Part shown: positions 1-5,100 of the stretch, in pieces | How the letters are laid out: each line of letters opens with the position of its first letter | Position numbering within the stretch: position 1 is the stretch's first letter | NCBI GenBank assembly: GCA_003551865.1 | Contig: PUNU01000256.1 | Coordinates: forward strand, 1 to 7,818 | DNA length: 7,818 nt | Direction: 5' to 3' | Origin: Syntrophomonadaceae bacterium | Lineage (GTDB): Bacteria; Bacillota_D; Dethiobacteria; DTU022 | Program-made: the position numbers and the translations under genes | The notes under the pieces: model-generated | The model's database searches: none | The model's input: only the letters and a program-made list of their open reading frames with translations | What the model was told of the DNA's origin: nothing

Positions 1-605
1 CCGGTCCGGCCGTGGGCATACTCTGTCATGATCCGCGGGAGCAGGGGAACATTGTGCCGGTAAAGCAGGTGGGCAAAGCGGTAAATGGTGATCGCATAGA
101 TGCCGGGATAGCTGAATATTATCTCGTCACAGCTGTTTGCCGCGGGGTCGCCGTTAAAAGCCGCTTCAACATCATCAGCCAGGATGTCTCTCAGTGAAGG
201 CACTTCTTTCAGCACTTTCAAGGTAATAGCGTAGCCCCTGTCGATGCACTCAAGGCAGGTCAGGTTATAGCGAAAACAGTCGTGACGGATACTGCTGACA
301 ACCTGCTCGGCCAGCATATTGTAAAGTTCTGCGGTGTTCTGCCCGATGTTGTAATCTAGATTGGCCGGATCAAGTTTATCGGGATTAAAAAAGCCCGGAT
401 AGATAATCTCAAATAGTTTATCAATAATCTGCACCACGGACTCTTTTGATGGTATGGGGTCAAAATCAACGTGGCTGTTGCATTTTTCTTCCCGACAGCT
501 TTTAATGATATCCCGGGTTACATCCGGGAGTTTTTTACGGTATTCGGCCATGATTTCTTCAGCATTGACGCAGCCGGCTTCAATTAAAGTATTTTTCTCT
601 TCCAT
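1..605 (-). CDS. Serine O-acetyltransferase, EpsC type (partial, C-terminus beyond window)
   Basis: Makes O-acetyl-L-serine from L-serine and acetyl-CoA, the first committed step of cysteine synthesis, in the cytoplasm. I translated 201 codons from ATG at 605 with no stop before the edge. The N-terminal helical domain fills the visible part. The diagnostic stretch is at residues 152-201: GDPAA (an Asp equivalent to one used by CysE enzymes), SYPGIYAITIYRFAH (165-179), then PRIMTEYAHGRT running into the start of the left-handed beta-helix. The hexapeptide repeats and catalytic His lie outside the window. The start is supported by GAGGTG six bases upstream of the ATG. It is divergent from cysK, whose enzyme uses its product and commonly binds the acetyltransferase C-terminus. 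EpsC proteins are usually about 310 aa, so roughly a third is missing. The family call is confident; the EpsC (rather than classical CysE) subtype rests on the long N-terminus and is likely. Confidence 0.9.
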   Translation of the reverse strand, partial: MEEKNTLIEAGCVNAEEIMAEYRKKLPDVTRDIIKSCREEKCNSHVDFDPIPSKESVVQIIDKLFEIIYPGFFNPDKLDPANLDYNIGQNTAELYNMLAEQVVSSIRHDCFRYNLTCLECIDRGYAITLKVLKEVPSLRDILADDVEAAFNGDPAANSCDEIIFSYPGIYAITIYRFAHLLYRHNVPLLPRIMTEYAHGRT

Positions 606-633
606 ACATTTCACCTCATTTAAACTGCAGAGT

Positions 634-702
634 TCAACGCATATTTTTCACCCGGGTAATTTCAGATTGGAAGCATGTTTTGACATCGAGTTTATGCGTT
701 GA
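634..702 (-). promoter_or_regulatory. Inverted repeat in the acetyltransferase 5' leader
   Basis: A perfect 10-bp inverted repeat, TCAACGCATA at 634-643 and TATGCGTTGA at 693-702, encloses 49 bases. It lies between the predicted minus-strand promoter (717-746) and the ribosome binding site, so it would be transcribed as the closing stem of a roughly 105-nt leader. Inside, on the minus strand, ATGT-CAAA-ACAT can form a small hairpin, and AACT-CTGC-AGTT follows the closing stem just before the ribosome binding site. No T-box sequence or SAM riboswitch core was recognised. It could be an RNA control element or a pair of operator half-sites; which is inference. Confidence 0.4.
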
Positions 703-716
703 TATAATTCATATTA

Positions 717-746
717 ATTATATAGGATATAAGGGAGACAAATCAA
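717..746 (-). promoter_or_regulatory. Promoter of the serine acetyltransferase gene
   Basis: On the minus strand TTGATT (741-746) and a perfect TATAAT (717-722) are separated by 18 bp, fitting a housekeeping sigma factor. Transcription would begin near 710, giving a leader of about 105 nt that contains the 634-702 inverted repeat. Confidence 0.6.
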
Positions 747-753
747 GCGGACC

Positions 754-766
754 ACAATATAATTGT
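754..766. promoter_or_regulatory. Candidate operator palindrome between divergent cysteine promoters
   Basis: ACAAT-ATA-ATTGT is a perfect 5-bp dyad with a 3-bp centre. It overlaps the predicted cysK -35 box and lies 7 bp upstream of the acetyltransferase -35 box, so one bound regulator could affect both genes. No specific regulator can be named from this site. Confidence 0.3.
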
Positions 767-791
767 AATGTAGGGAATAATTTAAAATACT
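763..791 (+). promoter_or_regulatory. Candidate cysK promoter
   Basis: TTGTAA (763-768), a 17-bp spacer and AATACT (786-791) give a moderate match to the sigma-A consensus. The implied leader is about 90 nt. It contains the palindromes GGTTAACC (821-828), CCTGCAGG (827-834) and AACCGGTT (859-866), but no T-box consensus. Confidence 0.4.
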
Positions 792-886
792 GCCTTCTCA
801 CTCAGCAGCGGCGGCTGTCCGGTTAACCTGCAGGGGCCGTAGGGAGTGGAAGAATACAAACCGGTTGAAAGGAGATACTTGATCAA

Positions 887-1810
887 ATGGGAAAAATTTA
901 TGATCATCTGGCCCAGGTAGTGGGAAACACCCCTCTTGTCAGGTTAAATAGTATGACAGCGGGATTAAAAGCAGCCGTAATCGGCAAACTCGAATCGCAA
1001 AACCCCCTGGGGAGTGTCAAGGACCGTATTGCCGTCAGCATGATCGAGGCGGCTGAAAATGATGGTAAAATCGGCCCGGAGACGGTGTTACTGGAGCCGA
1101 CCAGCGGAAATACCGGTATAGGCCTGGCCTTTGTCTGTGCGGCCAAAGGTTACCGCCTTTTGCTTACCATGCCGGATACCATGTCGGAAGAAAGACGCCT
1201 GCTGTTAAAGGCCCTGGGAGCCGAACTGCTCTTGACCCCTGGGGGCGAGGGTATGCCCGGTGCGGTTAAAAAGGCCGAAGAATTAGCCAAACAGGATAAA
1301 AAATATTTTATCCTCCAGCAGTTTAAAAACCCGGCCAACCCGGCGGTACACCGTGAAACCACCGCTGAAGAAATCTGGCGAGACACAGATGGGAAAGCCG
1401 ATATCCTGGTTTCCGGGGTGGGAACCGGAGGCACGATCACCGGGGTGGGACAGGTTATTAAAGAAAGAAACCCTCAATTTGAGGTTATCGCAGTCGAGCC
1501 GGCCGCTTCACCGGTTTTATCCGGCGGAGAAAAAGGTCCCCACAAGATTCAGGGTATCGGAGCAGGCTTTATCCCGGATATCCTGGACCGGTCAGTTATC
1601 GATCAGGTAATCACGGTAACAGACGAGGATGCTTCTGAAACTGCCCGCCGCCTGGCTGTAGAAGAAGGGATTTTTGTCGGCATTTCCTCCGGCGCCGCCG
1701 TCTATGCCGCTCTCCAGGTTGCTTCGCGTCCCGAAAATGAAGACAAACTGATCGTTGTGATCCTGCCGAGTACTGGTGAACGCTACCTGAGCACGGGGTT
1801 GTTTGGTTAA
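887..1810 (+). CDS. cysK: Cysteine synthase A (O-acetylserine sulfhydrylase)
   Basis: Catalyses O-acetyl-L-serine + sulfide to L-cysteine + acetate with pyridoxal phosphate, in the cytoplasm. At 307 aa it is full length for the fold-type II family. Landmarks: VGNTPLVRL (12-20); NPLGSVKDR (39-47) with Lys45 as the PLP Schiff-base lysine; TSGNTG (72-77), the substrate loop; GVGTGGT (177-183), the PLP phosphate-binding loop; [15 protein letters not shown], typical of CysK rather than cystathionine beta-synthase; and GISSGAA near the C-terminus, whose Ser contacts the PLP ring. The ATG at 887 is preceded by AAAGGAGA, with a rather long 12-base spacing; no closer in-frame start exists. The divergent neighbour supplies its substrate. 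CysM-like use of other sulfur donors cannot be excluded, but the residues favour CysK. Confidence 0.96.
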   Translation: MGKIYDHLAQVVGNTPLVRLNSMTAGLKAAVIGKLESQNPLGSVKDRIAVSMIEAAENDGKIGPETVLLEPTSGNTGIGLAFVCAAKGYRLLLTMPDTMSEERRLLLKALGAELLLTPGGEGMPGAVKKAEELAKQDKKYFILQQFKNPANPAVHRETTAEEIWRDTDGKADILVSGVGTGGTITGVGQVIKERNPQFEVIAVEPAASPVLSGGEKGPHKIQGIGAGFIPDILDRSVIDQVITVTDEDASETARRLAVEEGIFVGISSGAAVYAALQVASRPENEDKLIVVILPSTGERYLSTGLFG

Positions 1811-1832
1811 GCGGAATCTTAACCCGCTTTTT
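1805..1832 (+). terminator. Intrinsic terminator after cysK
   Basis: Two mutually exclusive stems overlap the stop codon: GGTTAAG-CGGAAT-CTTAACC (1805-1824) and AAGCGG-AATCTTAAC-CCGCTT (1809-1829). Both are followed by the T run ending at 1832. The second places the T run directly on the stem and is the more classical Rho-independent form. Confidence 0.6.
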
Positions 1833-1942
1833 GGGTTTTATCGAGTTTACCCCGGTTTGTGGTTTTTAAAAAATACGGGTAATACTTAGAATTTATCGCG
1901 GCAGTAAAAAGGATATAAAAAAAGAAGACAGTGAAAGTCTAT

Positions 1943-1964
1943 GCGGCCGGTCCTGCCCGGCCGC
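1943..1964 (-). terminator. GC-rich hairpin downstream of the M23 peptidase gene
   Basis: A perfect 8-bp stem, GCGGCCGG-tcctgc-CCGGCCGC, lies 7 bases past the stop of the minus-strand gene. On the minus strand the run of seven Ts comes only about 20 bases later; on the plus strand just TTT follows. It probably stops transcripts arriving from one or both sides of this convergent junction, but the U tract is not canonical. The rest of 1833-1942 is AT-rich with no gene seen. Confidence 0.5.
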
Positions 1965-1971
1965 TTTACAG

Positions 1972-3351
1972 TTAACGGTTAAAAAACTGCAGGGGGTCAA
2001 CCGCCTGGTGCTGGTAATAGGTGTGCCACTTACCGGTTCCGTCGTCGACCCGCACTTCAAAGTGCAGGTGGGGGCCAAAGGCCCTGCCGGTCGTGCCGAC
2101 CCTGGCGATTACCTGTCCCCTGGAAACCCGTTCACCTTTAGAGACTAAATTTTCGCTGTTATGCAAATAAAGGGTCCAGTAGTCTCCGTGGTAGAGAATC
2201 AGGTAGTTGCCCTGTGTGCTTCCATAGTCGGAGCAGGCAACCAAACCGTCGTCGGCGGCAAGCACATTAGTGCCGTGGGCGATATGAATATCAATTCCCT
2301 GGTGCCGGGAACTGAAACCGTTGTAAATGGTTCCTTTTCCCTGCACCGGCCACACAAATTGACCGCGGCCGACTTTAGGGGGCTCTTTCAGGCCTATAGT
2401 TTCTACCTGGTCCCGGGGCTCTTTTTGGATCTCTTCACTGATTAATGTTCGTTCGATTTCGACTCCATTTTTCCGCACCAGGTGGTAAACAATTTCCTTT
2501 TCTCCTTCCCGGCCGGGGGTAGTAATCTCGGTTTCAGTAGTGAGCATATTTTCATCATAAACATGTTCGGTCTGGAAGGGTATTTTTTCAATAACCACGA
2601 GTTCTTCAACGGTTTGCACTTGAACCTTAACATCATTGATCGTCGATACTTCTCCGCTGGTGGTTGGTACTTTTTCCGCAGGGTCGGGGGAGGAATGTAA
2701 ATAGTAATCGTGATGTTGATAATAGCGGCTTTCCAAAGCATCGGGCGACGCTTCATCGGGGATGTCAGCTGCCACTAAAGGACTGCTGCTTTTGTCTTCT
2801 TTAAGCAGTTTGACTATTTCTTCGGGCGTAAGGATCTCTTCTGGAGGAGCGGTGAACTTCTGCACGGTGAGCTCTTCTAAGATGGTGGCTTCCAGGACTT
2901 TAGCAGGGTCATTTTTGCTTATGTAGGCTGCTTTGATGGAATCGGTAACCTCGTCCAGGTCTTCTGCGGAAGAGATCGGGGCAAAGGGTTCCTCATCTAC
3001 ACAGATTATGTAAGCGTCGGCAGTAAAATTGGCATGCTGCCTGATCATCTCGCGCACTTTTTCCGGGGAGGGGATGTCGTCCGGCCGCAGTTCTCTGGCC
3101 AGGGTTACTTTTTCAGCCAACGCCAGGTTCATTCCGTAGAGATCGCTACAGCGTTGGGTTAGAGTTTCCACAAAAGGCTCTATTTCTTTTACATCTTCCA
3201 CGACACCCAGTTCACGGTCACCAAGTGACACCACGTATACAAAGCTTTTCACATAATAATGAACGCCAAGCGCAAGGAGGATTATGAAAGCAGAGGCAAG
3301 CAGAAAGTGCCAATGACAGATTTTTATCGCCCGTATTGAATTCCAGTTCAT
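1972..3351 (-). CDS. Membrane-anchored G5-domain M23 metallopeptidase (peptidoglycan endopeptidase)
   Basis: Predicted zinc endopeptidase that cuts peptidoglycan cross-bridges outside the membrane. In the 459-aa product, residues 13-34 form one hydrophobic segment (uncleaved anchor or signal). About 38-145 contains two related stretches (VSLGDRELGVVED and ICVDEEPFAPISS, each followed by a helix) resembling the small extracytoplasmic modules that often precede G5. An acidic, Pro/Ser-rich linker covers about 165-240, and a G5 domain about 242-320. The LytM/M23 domain fills about 335-459, with the complete ligand set: His350 and Asp354 in HQGID, His397 in LYLH, and His428/His430 in GPHLHFE. It therefore looks active rather than a degenerate scaffold. 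AAAGG eight bases before ATG supports the start. It is convergent with cysK and divergent from the DHH gene. Roles in growth or sporulation are both possible; nothing here decides. Confidence 0.9.
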   Translation of the reverse strand: MNWNSIRAIKICHWHFLLASAFIILLALGVHYYVKSFVYVVSLGDRELGVVEDVKEIEPFVETLTQRCSDLYGMNLALAEKVTLARELRPDDIPSPEKVREMIRQHANFTADAYIICVDEEPFAPISSAEDLDEVTDSIKAAYISKNDPAKVLEATILEELTVQKFTAPPEEILTPEEIVKLLKEDKSSSPLVAADIPDEASPDALESRYYQHHDYYLHSSPDPAEKVPTTSGEVSTINDVKVQVQTVEELVVIEKIPFQTEHVYDENMLTTETEITTPGREGEKEIVYHLVRKNGVEIERTLISEEIQKEPRDQVETIGLKEPPKVGRGQFVWPVQGKGTIYNGFSSRHQGIDIHIAHGTNVLAADDGLVACSDYGSTQGNYLILYHGDYWTLYLHNSENLVSKGERVSRGQVIARVGTTGRAFGPHLHFEVRVDDGTGKWHTYYQHQAVDPLQFFNR

Positions 3352-3392
3352 GGTGTAAGCCTTTCTTTAAAGAAAATGGCGTATGTTTTATA

Positions 3393-3423
3393 TTTATAGC
3401 AGATATTCTATCATATTTTGCAA
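3393..3423 (-). promoter_or_regulatory. Candidate promoter of the M23 peptidase gene
   Basis: On the minus strand TTGCAA (3418-3423) and an extended -10, TGC-TATAAA (3393-3401), with a long 19-bp spacer. The extended -10 probably carries the activity. Transcription would start near 3386, giving a short leader. Confidence 0.4.
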
Positions 3424-3567
3424 TTCTTTGCTCTCGCTTGTTGATTGCTCTAGCAGGGTGTAGTTTATTAAATGGGGCTATCGACAACACCTGCAGTATG
3501 GCATAAAATCGAACCCGGATGAATCATTTATGATCGTAACAAGGCAGGCTCGGCTCCGGAAAAGGAA

Positions 3568-3575
3568 AAAATGAT
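3568..3575. repeat. Left target-site duplication of MITE copy 1
   Basis: AAAATGAT, repeated at 3725-3732 on the other side of the element. The identity extends to 12 bases (to 3579) because the first element base is A rather than G in this copy, which makes the element's own start resemble the flank. Confidence 0.7.
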
Positions 3576-3724
3576 ATAACTACTCAGCCTATTGACCTTG
3601 TTGAGTGAAAAGCTGTGCCATGGGGGCGGTTCGAGCGTTCCTGAGCGCAGCGAAGGCCGAAGGGAAGACGATGGAACCGTCCCCTATGGCATTATGGCAT
3701 AGCGGGTTAGGCCTGAGTAGTTAC
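3576..3724. mobile_element. MITE-like non-autonomous element, copy 1 (149 bp)
   Basis: Matches copy 2 (4951-5092) in the same orientation with five substitutions, one single-base indel and one 8-bp indel. Ends are TAACTACTC at the left and GAGTAGTTAC at the right, an inverted pair, with an 8-bp target duplication outside. Inside is a long dyad: TGCCAT + GGGGGCGGTTC (3616-3632) against GAACCGTCCCC (3674-3684) + ATGGCA (3686-3691), with a 41-base loop holding CCTGAGCGCAGCGAAGG. The 8-bp indel is a tandem duplication of TATGGCAT (3685-3700) unique to this copy. There is no coding capacity, so it would need a transposase in trans. It lies between the divergent M23 and DHH genes. No named family can be assigned without a search. 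Confidence 0.8.
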
Positions 3725-3732
3725 AAAATGAT
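3725..3732. repeat. Right target-site duplication of MITE copy 1
   Basis: AAAATGAT, identical to 3568-3575. It contains the TG and the first T of the extended -10 promoter of the downstream DHH gene. The remainder of 3352-3771 outside the element and promoters (notably 3424-3567) holds no gene or motif that I can support. Confidence 0.7.
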
Positions 3733-3737
3733 ATAAT
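3729..3737 (+). promoter_or_regulatory. Extended -10 promoter of the DHH gene
   Basis: TGA-TATAAT is a perfect extended -10 about 35 bases before the ATG. No acceptable -35 box lies 16-19 bp upstream, where the end of MITE copy 1 is. The box straddles the junction of the target duplication and native DNA. The ribosome binding site is weak: AAAAGG ends 12 bases before the start codon. Confidence 0.5.
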
Positions 3738-3771
3738 AAAGTAATAATAAATAAAAAGGCTGAATCCAACA

Positions 3772-4869
3772 ATGAATAAAACAGCAGCGCTTTTTATCGA
3801 TGCAGTTTCAAAATACAAAGCTATTGCCATCTATATACCCGGCTCGCCGGATCCTGATGCCATTGCCTCGGCCTATGCTGTAAAGCTGATCTTAAGTCAG
3901 CTCTCCATAGAAGCGGACATTTTTGCCGAAAAGAGATTATCTCTGTCACAAAACCGGGTTTTTATTGACAGGTTGAACATCCCCGTTTATTTTGGCAAAG
4001 AGATCAATGTAAAAAAATACGGAGCTTATATAGTCACTGATTTTCAGGATAACAGGGTGGAAAATATCAGTGAATTGCTCCCCTGTGCCGCGCATATAGA
4101 TCACCATGGCAAATCAGACGGCACGGTAAAAGCGGATTTTTCCCTTATAAGAACTGACGCAGGGTCCACAAGCACCCTGGTTGCCCTGATCGTGAAAAAC
4201 ACAGACATTGTTTTTTCTGAAGAAGATATTACCACAATGGCCACTGCCCTGATATTTGGCATCCAGACTGATACCGACAAATATAACAACATTACCCCCC
4301 TGGATGTGGAAGCTTTAAGTTATCTCACTGACTTTGCAGACAGGAGTATGCTGCAGAGTATCAGCAGAATTCCCACGTCACCGAAGACATTTTCTTTTTT
4401 CCATAAAGCAAAAAATAATGAGGTTGTTTATAGAGGCTGGGGTTTTTATGGCCTGGGATATATTGATGGAGAAAACAGGGATTCCATGGCCATGGTGGCG
4501 GACATGGTCCTTAAAAGTTCAGATCACAAAACGGTGGCCGTCTTTGCCCTTGTTGAAGATCATAAAAAAGGAGACCTCTACCTCGACGTATCCTTGCGAT
4601 CAAGCAGGCGCGGGGTTGATCTAAACAGGGTGATTAAGCGAATTACCCCGAATGGAGGGGGCAGAAGATATAAAGGGGCATACCAGGTCAACCTGAATTA
4701 TTTTTTAAATGCCCCGGACAGGGACATGCTGTGGAAAGTTGTTGAGGCGACCACTATTGAAACCCTGCGAAAAAGCAGGGACACCCACTATATTACGGAA
4801 ATAGAGAGCATATACAGCGGCATCAAGGACAAATTGCTCTCTTTATTAAAAAAGGACAGTGAGATGTGA
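3772..4869 (+). CDS. DHH-family phosphoesterase with atypical motifs
   Basis: Predicted metal-dependent cytoplasmic phosphodiesterase or phosphatase of the DHH/DHHA1 superfamily (RecJ, NrnA, GdpP relatives); substrate unknown. The 365-aa product shows motif I as SPDPDA (25-30, Asp27 and Asp29), motif II as TDFQDNR (Asp90), motif III as DHH (110-112) and motif IV as GIQTDTDKY (Asp167), so the Asp/His metal cluster is largely kept. Two departures stand out. The His expected two residues before NPDGDA-like motif I is Pro23, and the DHHA1 substrate-binding GGH is GGG (295-297, in NGGGRRYKGAYQV). This suggests a subfamily with different substrate handling rather than a dead enzyme, which is inference. 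NrnA-type proteins are about 310-330 aa, so this is slightly long, with a charged C-terminal helix. ATG at 3772 is the only reasonable start, although its ribosome binding site is poor. It is bracketed by two MITE copies. Confidence 0.85.
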   Translation: MNKTAALFIDAVSKYKAIAIYIPGSPDPDAIASAYAVKLILSQLSIEADIFAEKRLSLSQNRVFIDRLNIPVYFGKEINVKKYGAYIVTDFQDNRVENISELLPCAAHIDHHGKSDGTVKADFSLIRTDAGSTSTLVALIVKNTDIVFSEEDITTMATALIFGIQTDTDKYNNITPLDVEALSYLTDFADRSMLQSISRIPTSPKTFSFFHKAKNNEVVYRGWGFYGLGYIDGENRDSMAMVADMVLKSSDHKTVAVFALVEDHKKGDLYLDVSLRSSRRGVDLNRVIKRITPNGGGRRYKGAYQVNLNYFLNAPDRDMLWKVVEATTIETLRKSRDTHYITEIESIYSGIKDKLLSLLKKDSEM

Positions 4870-4872
4870 AAA

Positions 4873-4903
4873 AACAGGTAATCTGTAAGCTCTGGTACCT
4901 GTT
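4873..4903 (+). terminator. Possible hairpin terminator after the DHH gene
   Basis: AACAGGTA (4873-4880) and TACCTGTT (4896-4903) form an 8-bp stem with a 15-base loop starting 4 bases after the stop codon, followed by GTTT. The loop is long and the U run short, so termination is uncertain; MITE copy 2 just downstream may help. Confidence 0.35.
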
Positions 4904-4942
4904 GTTTCAGCGATAAAGTGCCCTGATTCATCGAAACAGCAA

Positions 4943-4950
4943 AAAAATGT
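4943..4950. repeat. Left target-site duplication of MITE copy 2
   Basis: AAAAATGT, repeated exactly at 5093-5100. The bases beyond differ on both sides, so the duplication is 8 bp. Confidence 0.75.
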
Positions 4951-5092
4951 GTAACTACTCCAGCCTATTGTCCTTGTTGAGTGAAAAGCTGTGCCATGGG
5001 GACGGTTCGAGCGTTCCTGAGCGCAGCGAAGGCCGAAGGGAAAACGATGGAACCGTCCCCTATGGCATAGCGGGTTAGACCTGAGTAGTTAC
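4951..5092. mobile_element. MITE-like non-autonomous element, copy 2 (142 bp)
   Basis: The cleaner copy: perfect 10-bp terminal inverted repeats GTAACTACTC (4951-4960) and GAGTAGTTAC (5083-5092), with perfect 8-bp duplications outside. The internal dyad is TGCCAT + GGGGACGGTTC (4992-5008) against GAACCGTCCCC (5050-5060) + ATGGCA (5062-5067): 17 pairs with one bulged T. The GGGGACGGTTC arm pairs perfectly here, whereas copy 1 has GGGGGC, a G-U pair in RNA. It lies between the convergent DHH and M20 genes, where as RNA it could act as a bidirectional terminator or processing hairpin. No ORF is present. Confidence 0.82.
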
Positions 5093-5100
5093 AAAAATGT
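5093..5100. repeat. Right target-site duplication of MITE copy 2
   Basis: AAAAATGT, identical to 4943-4950. It directly abuts the TAA stop codon of the M20 gene (5101-5103 on the minus strand), so the insertion just misses that coding region. Confidence 0.75.

Noticed and set aside
454..702. Plus-strand 82-aa open frame
   Set aside because: Antisense to the well-supported acetyltransferase start and leader; no ribosome binding site and no family resemblance.
781..886. T-box or SAM riboswitch before cysK
   Set aside because: Several small palindromes but no AGGGTGGNACCGCG T-box sequence and no SAM-I core, so no riboswitch is called.
1847..1882. TTACCCCG/CGGGTAA inverted repeat as a terminator
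   Set aside because: Long loop, bulged stem and no T run in the right place on either strand; stronger hairpins flank it.
3218..3490. Minus-strand 90-aa frame overlapping the M23 start
   Set aside because: Overlaps the anchor region of the M23 gene in another frame and crosses its promoter; its sequence is not protein-like.
3568..5100. CRISPR array or composite transposon
   Set aside because: Only two repeats, 1.2 kb apart with a gene between, so not CRISPR. Each copy has its own distinct target duplication, so they inserted independently rather than as one composite unit.
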